This document shows, piece by piece, positions 1 through 8,877 of a stretch of 64,000 nt of DNA. The position numbers and the translations under genes were made by a program. Every line of letters starts with the position of its first letter. Within the stretch, counting starts at the first letter, position 1. This DNA comes from Pseudomonas mangrovi (lineage in GTDB: Bacteria > Pseudomonadota > Gammaproteobacteria > Pseudomonadales > Pseudomonadaceae), in the NCBI RefSeq assembly GCF_003052585.1, contig NZ_QASN01000007.1, positions 157,536-221,535 of the forward strand, written 5' to 3'. Below the pieces are notes generated by a model that saw only the letters and a list, made by a program, of their open reading frames with translations, had not been told where the DNA came from and searched no databases.

Positions 1-100
1 GCTCGCCAATCAGGTGCTCCTTGCCCGCACCGACATGCAGCTCTGCAGCCTGCACGGAAAGCGCGGCCAGACTGGCCAGGCCACAAAAGAACGCACGCAT
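1..100 (-). CDS. Partial gene for an unidentified secreted protein (N-terminus only)
   Basis: The reverse strand opens with ATG at 98-100 and stays open to the window edge for 33 residues. The peptide begins MRAFFCGLASLAALSVQAAE, a plausible signal peptide: a short basic start, a hydrophobic stretch, and a small-residue cleavage site near VQAA. A GGAG ribosome-binding sequence lies about eight bases upstream of the ATG. The mature start (ELHVGAGKEHLIGE) is too short to assign to a family. The gene is divergent from the TorF-like porin, with about 290 bases between them. Confidence 0.6.
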   Translation of the reverse strand, partial: MRAFFCGLASLAALSVQAAELHVGAGKEHLIGE

Positions 101-389
101 CCAGATGACTCCTTCGATTATCGGACCCAGATTCGTGCAAGCCTCAGGCCAGTCATCTCCGCATGCCCTTGGCGTGCCCCATTTACGAGCACCGATCCAC
201 GACGGTGCACGCAAGTTAGCCACGACGACGCATCACAAAAAACCGAAATAAGACAGTAAGCAATTGATAAATAACGTTTTTATAAAGTTGGCAAGCACTG
301 TGCAAAGGCGTCATCGGCTTAAAAGAAAAGCGCCCAGACGCTGATGACGAGGCAACAGGCCTCCACCTTTCGCACTCAGGAGTAACACC

Positions 390-1130
390 ATGCTGAAGAA
401 ACTGACCCTGGCAATTTCCGCCGCTTCCGCTTTCGGTCTCAGCGGTTTCGCCGCCGCCGAAAGCTTCGATAGCCCGGCCGGCAAGTTCGATGTGAGCATG
501 ACCGCCACCCTGGCTACCGATTACATCTGGCGTGGCCAGTCGCAGACCGCCGGCAACGGCGCAATCCAGGGCAGCCTGGACATCGCTCACGAAAGCGGTC
601 TGTACGCCGGTGTCTGGGCGTCCAACGTCGACGACTTCGCCTTCCCCGGCAACAATGGCGGCGCCAACATCGAAGTCGACTACTACGTCGGTTTCGCCGG
701 CAGCATCACCGAGGACATCTCCTACGATCTGGCCTGGGCTACCTACGTCTACCCGGAAGCCAGCGTGTTCAACACTGACGAAATCCTCGCCAGCGTCAGC
801 GCCTACGGCTTCACCGTCGGCGCCAAGTACGCCTACGACCCGCAGAGCCGCCTGTACACCTACCTGGCGTACGAGCACGAGCTGCCCTACGGCATCGGCC
901 TGGGCCTGACCTACGGTCAGAGCGATTACAAGGACCCGCTCAACGCTGGCGTCGACAATGGCGAGAAGTATGACGACTGGAGCGTCGGCATCAGCAAGAC
1001 CCTGGTCGGCCTCGACGTGTCCCTCACCTACACCGACACCGACATCAAGAGCAGCACCTGCACCGTCTGGTATGGCAAGGATGACTACTGCGACACCAAC
1101 GTGACCCTGGCTGTCTCCAAGTCCTTCTGA
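390..1130 (+). CDS. TorF family putative outer-membrane porin (TIGR02001 type)
   Basis: The 246-residue product starts with a signal peptide (MLKKLTLAISAASAFGLSGF, cleavage likely after AAA at 23). It continues as alternating aromatic/polar strands typical of a small outer-membrane beta-barrel, for example LATDYIWRGQSQT near residue 40, and ends with a terminal Phe (VTLAVSKSF), the usual C-terminal signature of outer-membrane barrels. The LATDYxxRGxSQT motif is characteristic of the TIGR02001/TorF family. The transported substrate is unknown. AGGAG lies seven bases before the ATG. The gene is monocistronic and is followed directly by two hairpins. Confidence 0.85.
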   Translation: MLKKLTLAISAASAFGLSGFAAAESFDSPAGKFDVSMTATLATDYIWRGQSQTAGNGAIQGSLDIAHESGLYAGVWASNVDDFAFPGNNGGANIEVDYYVGFAGSITEDISYDLAWATYVYPEASVFNTDEILASVSAYGFTVGAKYAYDPQSRLYTYLAYEHELPYGIGLGLTYGQSDYKDPLNAGVDNGEKYDDWSVGISKTLVGLDVSLTYTDTDIKSSTCTVWYGKDDYCDTNVTLAVSKSF

Positions 1131-1144
1131 GAAAACCTTCACAA

Positions 1145-1209
1145 GACGGACGCCACGTAGCGTCCGTCGCCATCGTCGGTTTGGACCGCCCTCGGGCGGT
1201 CCTTTTGTT
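1145..1209 (+). terminator. Double hairpin terminator after the TorF-like gene
   Basis: A first hairpin (GACGGACGC ... GCGTCCGTC, 1145-1168) is followed by a GC-rich hairpin (GGACCGCC / GGCGGTCC, 1183-1202) and a T-rich tail, TTTTGTTT. This is a convincing rho-independent terminator 15 to 70 bases after the porin stop. Confidence 0.85.
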
Positions 1210-1341
1210 TGTGCCGATCCGGCAGCGAGTTGCCTGGAGCGCTCAGCAGCAGGTCGTCTGAAGTGTCCGTCAGCGGCGTTTTGATTGAAGCATCCGCCAG
1301 CAGCGAGCCATCTCGAACAACCAGCAGCGGCAAATGCGCTA

Positions 1342-1524
1342 CGAGTTGCCCGAGGCATCCCTCACCCGCCTTCGGCACCCTCTCCCGCTGGAGAGGGAAA
1401 AGCCGCGCGCGTTCGAAGCTCTGTTCGGCACCACACAGCGTCATCGTCCCGCAGCTGTCCTTCTCCCTCCGGTAGAAGGTGGCGCGCAGCGCCGGATGAG
1501 GGATGCGTCGGCGTGCAGGGTGCC
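1342..1524 (-). repeat. Dispersed ~183-bp palindrome-rich repeat, copy 1 (inverted relative to 54329-54510)
   Basis: The reverse complement of this block closely matches 54329-54510. Shared segments include CACCCTGCACGCCGACGCAT, the ACCTTCT/GGAGGGAGAAGG palindrome, CGGCTTTTCCCTCTCCA, GGTGCCGAAGGCGGGTGAGG and GCAACTCG, with a more divergent 30-40 bp middle. It fills most of the 438-bp gene-free stretch between the porin and the ABC transporter. No credible ORF is present in it. Confidence 0.75.
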
Positions 1525-1568
1525 GAACGCATGGCGCGGCTGCAGGGAGCCCAGTTGCGGCCTAGAAC

Positions 1569-3347
1569 TCAGCGCTGCAGATGCCCGTAGAGCTTGGCGT
1601 ACAGACCACCTTCGGCGATCAGTTGCTGGTGGCCGCCGTCTTCGGCGATGCGGCCGCCATCGAACACCAGCACCCGGTCGGCCTGCTTCACCGCGGATAG
1701 CCGGTGGGCGATGATCAGGGTGGTGCGTTCTGCGAGGAAGGTATTCAGCGCACGGTGCAAGGCGTACTCGGTAGCCGCGTCCAGCGCCGAGGTGGCTTCG
1801 TCGAGGATCACCACCTTGGGCTCGGCCAGGACCATGCGCGCAATCGCCAGGCGCTGGCGCTGACCGCCAGACAGGCGCACCCCGGCACGCCCCACCACGC
1901 TGTCCAGCCCCTGCGGCAACTGGCGAATGGTCTCGGCCAGCTGGGCGATCTCCAGTGCCTGCCAGCAGGCCGAGTCGTCGCGCTCGCGACCCATGGTCAG
2001 GTTGGCACGCACCGTGTCGTTGAACAGCGCCGGATGCTGTAACACCACCGCAACGTTCTCGCGCACCCGCTCCAGACCGATTTCCTCCAGCGCCGCGCCG
2101 CCGAAACGGATGCTGCCCGACTGCGGGCTGTAGAGACCGAGCAGCAGCTGTACCAGGGTGCTCTTGCCGCCGCCGGAGGCGCCGACGATGGCGACCTTCT
2201 CGCCCGGCGCTATGTCCAGATCGAGGCCATCGAGCACCGGCTCCTCGCCGTAGCCGAACTGCAGCCCGCGCACCTGGATGCCGACACTGCGCTGCCCGGC
2301 AAAGGGATCGACCGTGGCCGGGTATTGCGGCTCGTCGGCACGCGCCAGCAGCTCGTTGATTCGCCACAGCGCACCGCCAGCAGCGTAGAAGGCGTACTGC
2401 AGGTTCAGCAGTTGCTCGACCGGACCGATCATGAACCAGAGATAGCTGAACACCGCGAGCATCTGGCCGATCGACAGGTCGGAAAACAGCACGGTGATCA
2501 TCGCTGCGGCACGAAACACGTCGATGCCGAACTGGAACAGCAACCCGCTGGCGCGCCCCGCGGCGTCGCTGCGCCACTGCGAGTTGGTGGCGTGATCCCG
2601 CACCTCGCGGGCGCGCAGGCCGAGCCGGCCGAGGAAGAAGCCCTGGCGGTTGCCGGCGCGGATCTCCTGGATCGCCTCCAGCGTCTCGGTCAGCGCCTGG
2701 GTAAAGCGCGCGGTGCTGTCGTTCTCCAGCTTCTTCAGGTGTTTGACGCGCTTGCCCAGCTGTACCGTGGCGTAGATCACCAGCGGGTTGAACAGAAGGA
2801 TCAGCAGCGCCAGTTGCCAGTGCATCCACAACAGGATCGCCGAGGTCCCCGCCAGGGTCAGCATGGCCACCAGGAAGCGACTCAGGGTCTCACCCAGGAA
2901 GGTGTCGACGGTGTCCAGATCGGTGACCAGGTGCGCACTGACGGTGCCGCCACCGAGGTTCTCGTATTCGCTCAGGGAGATGCGCTTGAGCCGCTCGATC
3001 AGCCGCACGCGCAGGCGGTAGATGACGTCCTTGGACAGCCGCGCGAACAGCCTTGCCTGCAGCACGTTGAACAGCAGCGCGAAGCAGCGCAGCGCCAGCG
3101 TCAGTGCCAGCATCAGGCCGATGTAGCCGGCGGCGCTCTGCCAGGCGACGGGGAGGAAGTTGTCCATCACCTTCAGCGCGGCATCGCCATCGCCGAGCAG
3201 CACCTCGTCGACCAGCAGCGGCAGCAGCAGCGGGATAGGCACGCTGCACAGGGTGGCGAACACGGCAACCAGATTGGCCAGCAACAGCGCCTTGCGGTGG
3301 TGCAAGGCGAGCCTGCGTATTTCCGCCCAGCTCAGCCGGTCAGGCAT
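1569..3347 (-). CDS. ABC exporter, fused membrane and ATPase domains (MsbA-like half-transporter)
   Basis: The 592-residue half-transporter has about six N-terminal membrane segments (residues ~15-310), including VAVFATLCSVPIPLLLPLLV. The C-terminal ATPase carries Walker A GASGGGKST, Q-loop VLQHPALFNDTV, signature LSGGQRQRLAIAR, Walker B VVILDEATSALD and switch AHRL. Homodimers of this class export lipids, peptides or drugs; the substrate cannot be read from sequence. The start overlaps the last eight bases of the DsbA-like gene, indicating translational coupling. It is the last gene of a leftward cluster with trhO. Confidence 0.9.
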   Translation of the reverse strand: MPDRLSWAEIRRLALHHRKALLLANLVAVFATLCSVPIPLLLPLLVDEVLLGDGDAALKVMDNFLPVAWQSAAGYIGLMLALTLALRCFALLFNVLQARLFARLSKDVIYRLRVRLIERLKRISLSEYENLGGGTVSAHLVTDLDTVDTFLGETLSRFLVAMLTLAGTSAILLWMHWQLALLILLFNPLVIYATVQLGKRVKHLKKLENDSTARFTQALTETLEAIQEIRAGNRQGFFLGRLGLRAREVRDHATNSQWRSDAAGRASGLLFQFGIDVFRAAAMITVLFSDLSIGQMLAVFSYLWFMIGPVEQLLNLQYAFYAAGGALWRINELLARADEPQYPATVDPFAGQRSVGIQVRGLQFGYGEEPVLDGLDLDIAPGEKVAIVGASGGGKSTLVQLLLGLYSPQSGSIRFGGAALEEIGLERVRENVAVVLQHPALFNDTVRANLTMGRERDDSACWQALEIAQLAETIRQLPQGLDSVVGRAGVRLSGGQRQRLAIARMVLAEPKVVILDEATSALDAATEYALHRALNTFLAERTTLIIAHRLSAVKQADRVLVFDGGRIAEDGGHQQLIAEGGLYAKLYGHLQR

Positions 3348-3972
3348 GCGCGGCGCGCTCCAGCCAGCGCGTCAGCAGCGGCGCCAGGCGCTCCAGCGGC
3401 TGGTAGCCGTTGGTCAGCAGCGCCAGCTGGCCATCGCGCTCGGCCAGCAGGGTCGGAAAGCCGGCAATGCCGAGCATCTCGACCCAGCGAAAATCCTCCA
3501 GCGTCGCCTCGGCCACGTCCGCCGCATCGAAACGCTTGGCGAATGCACCCCGCGCGTAACCGGCCTGTTCGGCCAGCTCGACCAGCACCAGCGGCAGGGT
3601 GACGTCGCTGCCGCCGCAGTAGAAGGCGTTCTGAATCGCCGCCAGCAGCGGCAGGACCCGCGTGCCGTCCAGCTCGCGAGCCGTCACCAGAGCACGACAG
3701 GCGGCGGTGGTGTCGTAGACGAAGCCTTCCGGCATGCCGGCGGCGAAGTCGAACAACTGGCCGGTGCTGGCATTCACCGCCTGCCAGTGACCGAGGATCT
3801 TGACCCGGTCCCCCGGCGCCAGGGCCGTGCGCTCACGGCGCAACCCACCCACCACCAGGTGGGTATCGATGCCCGCTTCGGCGGCCTGCGCGGCCAGTGC
3901 CTCCAGCACCGGAGCAAAACCCCAGCACCAGGAACACAGCGGGTCCATCACGTAGATCAACCGGGCGCTCAT
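3340..3972 (-). CDS. DsbA-family thioredoxin-fold protein (FrnE-like)
   Basis: The 210-residue protein begins MSARLIYVMDPLCSWCWGF, with a CSWC redox centre right after the first beta strand, as in cytosolic DsbA/FrnE-like oxidoreductases. There is no signal peptide, so it probably acts in the cytoplasm. The sequence GFPTLL near residue 165 supplies the cis-proline loop. I start at 3972 because the conserved fold begins there; the frame is open further upstream but that region overlaps trhO. It lies 34 bases after trhO and overlaps the ABC exporter gene. The client protein is unknown. Confidence 0.8.
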   Translation of the reverse strand: MSARLIYVMDPLCSWCWGFAPVLEALAAQAAEAGIDTHLVVGGLRRERTALAPGDRVKILGHWQAVNASTGQLFDFAAGMPEGFVYDTTAACRALVTARELDGTRVLPLLAAIQNAFYCGGSDVTLPLVLVELAEQAGYARGAFAKRFDAADVAEATLEDFRWVEMLGIAGFPTLLAERDGQLALLTNGYQPLERLAPLLTRWLERAAHA

Positions 3973-4006
3973 CGAAATACTCCAGGCAATGGGGCAGGGG
4001 TGGTTT

Positions 4007-4939
4007 TCAGGACGCCGAGCGCGGATCGCGACCCAGCGGAAACGGCTGGTTGCGCTGGCGCGCCAGCTCGATCTGACGCTGTCGTTCACGGGCGCCGGCA
4101 CGGGTCTTCTCGCTCAGGCTGTCCCAGCAGTGCGGGCAGCTGATTCCCGGCGCGTAGTGCGGTGAGGCGCGGTCCGCCAGTGATATCGGCGTGCGGCAGG
4201 CGTGGCATTGGTCGTAATCGCCCGGCTGCAGGTCATGCCGCACCGTGACCCGGTTGTCGAAGACGAAACAGTCGCCGCGCCATTTCGACTCGGCCTCGGG
4301 CACCTGCTCGAGGTATTTGAGGATGCCGCCCTTGAGGTGATAGACCTCCTCGAAGCCTTCGCCCAGCATGAAGCTCGAGGCCTTCTCGCAGCGGATGCCG
4401 CCGGTGCAGAACATCGCGACCTTCTTGTGCCGGGTCGGATCGAAATGCGTGCGGACGTATTCGGGGAACTCGCGAAAGGAAGTGGTCTGCGGGTCAATGG
4501 CGCCTTCGAAGGTGCCTATCGCCACTTCATAGTCGTTGCGGGTGTCGATCAGCAGGACCTCGGGGTCGCTGATCAGCGCGTTCCAGTCCTGTGGCTCGAC
4601 ATAGCTGCCGACCTGGCGATTGGGATCTACGCCCGCGACGCCGAGGGTGACGATTTCCTTCTTCAGCTTGACCTTGGTGCGCAGGAACGGCTGCTCGGCG
4701 CACAGCGATTCCTTGTACTCGAGAGCGGCGAAACGACCGTCGCGATCCAGCCAGGCACGCAGCGCATCGATACCCTCGCGGGTGCCGGAAACAGTGCCGT
4801 TGATGCCTTCCTCGGCGAGCAGCAGGGTGCCCTTCACGCCCGCTTCAAGCAGGGTCTGCAGCAGCGGCTCGCGCAGTTCGTGGTAATCGGGCAGCGCAAC
4901 GAACTGGTAAAGCGCCGCCACCACTATGGTGTCGCTCAT
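4007..4939 (-). CDS. trhO: tRNA uridine(34) hydroxylase, rhodanese family (TrhO/YceA)
   Basis: TrhO performs oxygen-dependent 5-hydroxylation of U34 in tRNA anticodons. The 310-residue product has the YceA N-terminal domain (GINGTVSG near 45-52) and a central rhodanese domain with active-site loop CTGGIRC (Cys178 and Cys184). A C-terminal tail has two CxxC pairs (CHAC, CPHC) that may bind metal. Length and order match the family. It is the first gene of a leftward trio with the DsbA-like protein and the ABC exporter, and lies about 115 bases downstream of bolA. Confidence 0.92.
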   Translation of the reverse strand: MSDTIVVAALYQFVALPDYHELREPLLQTLLEAGVKGTLLLAEEGINGTVSGTREGIDALRAWLDRDGRFAALEYKESLCAEQPFLRTKVKLKKEIVTLGVAGVDPNRQVGSYVEPQDWNALISDPEVLLIDTRNDYEVAIGTFEGAIDPQTTSFREFPEYVRTHFDPTRHKKVAMFCTGGIRCEKASSFMLGEGFEEVYHLKGGILKYLEQVPEAESKWRGDCFVFDNRVTVRHDLQPGDYDQCHACRTPISLADRASPHYAPGISCPHCWDSLSEKTRAGARERQRQIELARQRNQPFPLGRDPRSAS

Positions 4940-5053
4940 CGAAAGAAACCCTCTGGAGGTCGCCCGCGTAATGGGCGGCCAGCGTTGCTCAGGGCGCCGG
5001 CCAGGCCGGCAGCGGGCGCGCAGTGTAACAAACCAGCGGATGCCGGCAGCGAA

Positions 5054-5359
5054 TCAGTGGTCGCGCTTGCTGCCGCCGCGGCAGGTGGGCGAATCCGGCG
5101 CCTGGCCCTGGGCCGCCCACTCGGCGGGCGAGTAGGTATGCAGCGCCAGCGCATGCACGCTGGGCATCAGCTCGCTCAGCGTGGCGTAGACCTTCTGATG
5201 CCGACGCACCGCGGACTGCCCTTCGAACACTTCGCTGACCAGTACCACCTTGTAGTGGGTCTCCAGGCCACGGCTGTGCATGTGGCTTTCGTCCAGCACT
5301 TCCAGATGCTGGGGCCCGAGCTCGGCCAGGGTGGCCTGGATACGTTCACGCTTGTTCAT
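5054..5359 (-). CDS. BolA family protein
   Basis: The 101-residue protein shows the BolA fold signature: an N-terminal helix (RERIQATLAEL), LEVLDESHMHSRG, THYKVVLVSEVFEG, and RRHQKVYATLSELMPSVHALALHTYSPAEW. BolA proteins work with monothiol glutaredoxins in Fe-S cluster trafficking and in stress and morphology control. The start codon overlaps the stop of the upstream DUF2059 gene (ATGA-type overlap), so the two are co-translated. The His in HQKVY and the ESHMHSRG loop are the usual cluster-ligand region. Confidence 0.9.
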   Translation of the reverse strand: MNKRERIQATLAELGPQHLEVLDESHMHSRGLETHYKVVLVSEVFEGQSAVRRHQKVYATLSELMPSVHALALHTYSPAEWAAQGQAPDSPTCRGGSKRDH

Positions 5360-5865
5360 CGAACCGGCTCCTCGGCGCTCTTCGGCGCCAGTTCGGCACT
5401 CATCTGATTCAGCAGGCGATTGACCTCAGGCGCCACCTCGAGCACTCGTTCCTGGGTCACGCGCGCGGACTCGGCGCTGAGCATCGGCATCTTCTGCAGC
5501 ACCTTGGCGCCGAGCGGAGACTGGTAGAAGCGGATCAGCTCCTCGAGCTCCTGCTGGCTGAAGGTGTCGGTATAGAGCGCCAGCATCTGCGGCTTGAGCT
5601 CTTTCCAGCTGATGCGGCTGTCCAGCGCAGCATTCGCCTTGGCCTGGTAACTTTCCAGCAATGCCTCGCGACCGGCGCCGCCACCCTCGGCGAAACGCTG
5701 GGCAAAAGCCTGCTGCACCTGGGCATAGACCGGCGTAGCCAACTGGTCGGCATGCGCCAGCTGCAGGAAACGTTCGGCAGCGGCGACATGCGCAGGCTCC
5801 GCGGCCTGCAGGACACTCGGCAACGACAGCAGCAAGGCTGCACCCAGGGCTCGGCAAAAGGACAT
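5356..5865 (-). CDS. DUF2059 secreted protein
   Basis: The 169-residue protein has a signal peptide (MSFCRALGAALLLSLPSVLQ, cleavage around AAE) followed by a helical domain. It contains the DUF2059 hallmark YTDTFSQQELEELIRFYQSP, then GAKVLQKMPML. The function of DUF2059 proteins is not established; they are periplasmic or envelope-associated. It overlaps bolA by four bases, so the two probably form one transcript starting in the 5866-6219 intergenic region. Confidence 0.85.
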   Translation of the reverse strand: MSFCRALGAALLLSLPSVLQAAEPAHVAAAERFLQLAHADQLATPVYAQVQQAFAQRFAEGGGAGREALLESYQAKANAALDSRISWKELKPQMLALYTDTFSQQELEELIRFYQSPLGAKVLQKMPMLSAESARVTQERVLEVAPEVNRLLNQMSAELAPKSAEEPVR

Positions 5866-6032
5866 CTGCGCAACCTCGATAGAGAAAGGCGGCCATTCTG
5901 CGCCTGCGTGCAGGCTGGCTCAAGCGCATGCGACTCGCCTGCTTGCCGGATGCTTTGCGCGCGCCCAGGATGAAGCCGGCGCTCTGCGCCCGGCCACGGC
6001 AAGGAACCCGCTGCGCCTGCCGCGGCCTAAGG
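5866..6032. other. Gene-free divergent spacer upstream of DUF2059 and fumC
   Basis: No ORF with family resemblance is visible here. The stretch must carry the leftward promoter of the DUF2059-bolA pair. The rest of the 354-bp gap to fumC is occupied by the inverted-repeat element at 6033-6183. I could not identify a convincing sigma-70 box. Confidence 0.4.
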
Positions 6033-6183
6033 AAGCCTCTGAAAAAGGTAGCGCGCGAAGGTCCGGCGAGGACGCCTGATCGAGGCGAAACGAGCTGGGA
6101 AAGCGCCGCTTACGTAGGCCAGATGAGCATTCCGCGGAGGTTTCCATGACGCCAGGCCAGGCGCAGTGCTATTTCAGAGGCTT
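6033..6183. mobile_element. MITE-like element A with 12-bp perfect terminal inverted repeats
   Basis: The left end AAGCCTCTGAAA (6033-6044) is the exact reverse complement of the right end TTTCAGAGGCTT (6172-6183). The 151-bp element encodes nothing credible. Its centre (GGAAAGCGC, then CGTAGGCCAGATGAGCATTCCG) aligns with the centre of element B at 49169-49310 (GAGAAAGCGC, then CGTATGGCCAATGAGCATTTCG). The shared core plus terminal inverted repeats points to one family of small non-autonomous elements. It ends 36 bases before the fumC start codon. Confidence 0.7.
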
Positions 6184-6219
6184 GCTAGCGTGCAGCCAAC
6201 CAGCCAGGAGCATGTGCCA

Positions 6220-7614
6220 ATGAGTCGCAGCGAAACCGACAGCCTGGGCCCCATCGAGGTCCCCGAGGATGCCTACTGGGGTGCCCAGACCCAGCGCTCC
6301 CTGATCAACTTCGCCATCGGTAGCGAGCGCATGCCGCTGGAGGTCATCCACGCCCTGGCACTGATCAAGAAGGCCGCGGCCCGGGTCAACTCACGTATCG
6401 GCGAGTTGCCCGCCGACGTCGCCCGACTGATCGAGCAGGCCGCCGATGAAGTCCTCGCCGGGCGGCACGATGAGCAGTTTCCACTGGTGGTCTGGCAGAC
6501 CGGTAGCGGCACCCAGAGCAACATGAACGTCAACGAAGTCATCGCCGGACGCGCCAACGAGTTGGCCACCGGCAACCGTGGCGGCAAGCAGCCGGTCCAC
6601 CCCAACGACCACGTCAATCACGCACAAAGCTCCAACGACTGCTTCCCCAGCGCCATGCACATTGCCGTGCTGCAGCAGGTACAGGGCGCACTGCTGCCGG
6701 CACTGGAAGAGCTGCGTGACGGCCTGTCGCTGCTTGCGGTGCGCCATCGCGACCTGCTCAAGACCGGCCGCACCCACATGATGGACGCCACACCGATGAC
6801 CTTCGGCCAGGAGCTGTCCGCCTTCGTCGCGCAGCTGGAGATCGCCGAACGGGCGATTCGCGCCACCCTGCCGGCGGTCTGCGAGCTGGCCCAGGGCGGT
6901 ACGGCGGTCGGCACCGGGCTCAATGCACCCGCCGGCTTCGGCGAAGCCATCGCCGCAGAACTCGCTGCGCTCTCGGGACTACCGCTGACCAGCGCGGTCA
7001 ACAAGTTCGCCGCCCTGGCCGGTCACGAAGCCCTGGTGGCGCTGTCCGGCGCCTTGAAAACCCTGGCGGTCGCCCTCATCAAGCTGGCCAACGATCTACG
7101 TCTGCTGGCGTCGGGGCCGCGTGCGGGTCTGGCCGAGGTGCGTCTGCCGGCCAATGAACCGGGGAGTTCGATCATGCCCGGCAAGGTCAACCCGACCCAG
7201 TGCGAGGCCTTGTCGATGCTCTGCTGTCAGGTACTGGGCAACGACACCACCATCAGCTTCGCCGCCAGCCAGGGACATCTGCAGTTGAACGTGTTCAAGC
7301 CGGTGATCGTGCACAACCTGCTGCAGTCGATCCGTCTACTCGCCGATGGCTGCCGCAACTTCCAGCGCCACTGCATCGACGGCCTGGAGCCGGATGCCGC
7401 GCGGATGGCCGGATTTCTCGAACAGGGCCTGATGCTGGTGACCGCGCTGAACCCGCACATCGGCTACGACAAGGCCGCACAGATTGCCAAGACGGCTTAC
7501 GCCGACGGCATCACCCTGCGCCAGGCCGCCCTGCAACTGGGCTATCTGAGCGCAGAACAATTCGATCAATGGGTACGCCCTGAAAGCATGCTGGGAGCAG
7601 GACGAAGTGGCTGA
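6220..7614 (+). CDS. fumC: Fumarate hydratase, class II
   Basis: The enzyme interconverts fumarate and malate in the TCA cycle without an iron-sulfur cluster. The 464-residue product has the fumarase/aspartase signature [15 protein letters not shown] near residue 325, with the catalytic Ser loop, plus [14 protein letters not shown] and the GRTHMMDA region. I start at ATG 6220 because AGGAG lies nine bases upstream and the family N-terminus ([25 protein letters not shown] region) begins there. It overlaps the next gene by eight bases. Element A lies in the immediate leader, so transcription probably starts in or reads through it. Confidence 0.95.
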   Translation: MSRSETDSLGPIEVPEDAYWGAQTQRSLINFAIGSERMPLEVIHALALIKKAAARVNSRIGELPADVARLIEQAADEVLAGRHDEQFPLVVWQTGSGTQSNMNVNEVIAGRANELATGNRGGKQPVHPNDHVNHAQSSNDCFPSAMHIAVLQQVQGALLPALEELRDGLSLLAVRHRDLLKTGRTHMMDATPMTFGQELSAFVAQLEIAERAIRATLPAVCELAQGGTAVGTGLNAPAGFGEAIAAELAALSGLPLTSAVNKFAALAGHEALVALSGALKTLAVALIKLANDLRLLASGPRAGLAEVRLPANEPGSSIMPGKVNPTQCEALSMLCCQVLGNDTTISFAASQGHLQLNVFKPVIVHNLLQSIRLLADGCRNFQRHCIDGLEPDAARMAGFLEQGLMLVTALNPHIGYDKAAQIAKTAYADGITLRQAALQLGYLSAEQFDQWVRPESMLGAGRSG

Positions 7615-8227
7615 AGCAAGGAAATCCGGGGCGAGCCCCATGGAAGGCGATGGCAAGAAGATTCTGCTGATTCTGGGAACGCCCAAAAGCGGCAGCCTGT
7701 GCCATGCACTGGCCGACGCCTACGCCCGCGGTGCGCGTAGCCAGGGGCACGTGGTGCATGAGCTGCGGCTGGGTGAAATACAGTTCGATCCGGTCCTGCA
7801 CGAGGGCTATGACCAGAGCCAGACGCTGGAGGCCGATCTGGTGGATGCGCAACGGCAGATCCACTGGGCCGAGCATCTGGTTTTCGTCTATCCGGTCTGG
7901 TGGGGCGGCGTGCCGGCGTTGCTCAAGGGCTTTCTCGACCGCGTCCTGCTACCGGGTTTCGCCTACAAGTTTCGTGGTCGCAGCCAGCGCTGGGACAAGC
8001 TGCTGGCGGGTCGCAGCGCGGATCTGCTGGTCACTCTGGACACCCCGCCGTGGTATTTCCGCTGGATCTACGGCGCGCCGGTGCATCATCAGATGATCCG
8101 CACCACGCTGGGCTTCTGCGGCATCCGCAAGCGCCGCCTGGCCGAGTTCGCGCCCGTACGCCTGGCCAGCGAAGAGCAGCGCCAGCAATGGGTGATCAAG
8201 GCCGAAGCAATGGGACGCAAGGCCTGA
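7607..8227 (+). CDS. NAD(P)H-dependent quinone oxidoreductase, flavodoxin-like fold
   Basis: The 206-residue protein (GTG start overlapping fumC by eight bases; an alternative ATG at 7640 gives 195 residues) has the MdaB/KefF/NQO1-type fold. It shows an FMN/FAD phosphate loop [16 protein letters not shown] near 25-40, [31 protein letters not shown] in the middle, and a dinucleotide-side segment [14 protein letters not shown]. Such enzymes reduce quinones by two electrons using NAD(P)H. The overlap suggests co-translation with fumC, though a functional link is not obvious. Confidence 0.85.
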   Translation: MAEARKSGASPMEGDGKKILLILGTPKSGSLCHALADAYARGARSQGHVVHELRLGEIQFDPVLHEGYDQSQTLEADLVDAQRQIHWAEHLVFVYPVWWGGVPALLKGFLDRVLLPGFAYKFRGRSQRWDKLLAGRSADLLVTLDTPPWYFRWIYGAPVHHQMIRTTLGFCGIRKRRLAEFAPVRLASEEQRQQWVIKAEAMGRKA

Positions 8228-8370
8228 AACCGATCCTGGCGGCCAGTGCCAGATAACTGGCACAACCGTTCATCCGACTCCAGCTACCGTCGAAAAGATG
8301 ACTTCTTTCAACAAATCGCCATACTTCTAGAATCACCTGCAACATGCGCCATGCATAGGGAGTGCAAATC

Positions 8371-8589
8371 ATGCTAGGTCAACGCTCCGCCGACCCGGGT
8401 CCGGGCAGCCACTACCGCAGCGACAGGATCAGCGCGGTAAACGGCCAATACTTCTTCGCCACCCGCGAAGGCACGCTGGAAGGCCCCTACTTCACCAGGG
8501 TCGACGCCGAACGGGAGATTCACTCCTACGTCGAGCGCCAGCTGCAGGCGCGCGAGATCATCGAAAAGAGCCGCACGCGCAATCTCTGA
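8371..8589 (+). CDS. Small DUF6316 family protein
   Basis: The 72-residue protein MLGQRSADPGPGSHYRSDRI... has the features I associate with the Pseudomonas DUF6316 family: HYRSDR, NGQYFFATREGTLEGPY, and a DAEREIHSYVERQL helix. No function is known. ATG 8371 is chosen over GTG 8362 because AGGGAG lies eight bases upstream. The gene stands alone and is followed by a strong terminator. Confidence 0.75.
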   Translation: MLGQRSADPGPGSHYRSDRISAVNGQYFFATREGTLEGPYFTRVDAEREIHSYVERQLQAREIIEKSRTRNL

Positions 8590-8603
8590 TGAACCCATGC
8601 AAT

Positions 8604-8638
8604 CAAGAAAAAGCCCGCCCCGCGCGGGCTTTTTCTTG
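8604..8638 (+). terminator. Rho-independent terminator after the DUF6316 gene
   Basis: A perfect 15-bp stem, CAAGAAAAAGCCCGC / GCGGGCTTTTTCTTG, encloses a five-base loop. The run of A on one side and T on the other makes it usable on both strands. Confidence 0.9.
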
Positions 8639-8650
8639 CCGGTGGCATCG

Positions 8651-8797
8651 GTAGGGCGCAACAAGCGCAGCGCATTGCGCCGTTGCATATGCCGTCCTGA
8701 TTCATGGGCGCCTTGGGTTGAGGCCCATGGCCTTGCCTTCGGCACGTCGACAGGTGTGCTGCCTGTGGCGGATTACGCCGCAGGCGGCTAATCCGCC
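8651..8797. repeat. Palindromic intergenic repeats (TAGGGCGCAA and GGCGGATTA/TAATCCGCC types)
   Basis: Two repeat types that recur in the window lie here. One is GTAGGGCGCAACAAGCGCAG followed by GCATTGCGCC (8651-8681). The other is a palindrome with arms GGCGGATTA (8767-8775) and TAATCCGCC (8789-8797) followed by CTACGGG. The same motifs occur at 40100-40500, 41450-41575 and 54612-54800. No gene is present between the two flanking terminators. Confidence 0.7.
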
Positions 8798-8829
8798 CTA
8801 CGGGTGATGCAGCTGTGGCGGCCAGACAC

Positions 8830-8859
8830 AAAAAAGCCCGCGCAATGCGCGGGCTTTTT
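8830..8859 (-). terminator. Rho-independent terminator of the thiolase gene
   Basis: A near-perfect hairpin AAAAAGCCCGCGCA / TGCGCGGGCTTTTT lies about 20 bases after the thiolase stop codon, reading leftward into a T run. It is bidirectional by sequence. Confidence 0.88.
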
Positions 8860-8877
8860 CTGCAGCAGGTTGTTCGA

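Noticed and set aside
1342..1524. Small ORFs in the repeat after the porin
   Set aside because: They translate palindromic repeat sequence that recurs in non-coding DNA at 54329-54510.
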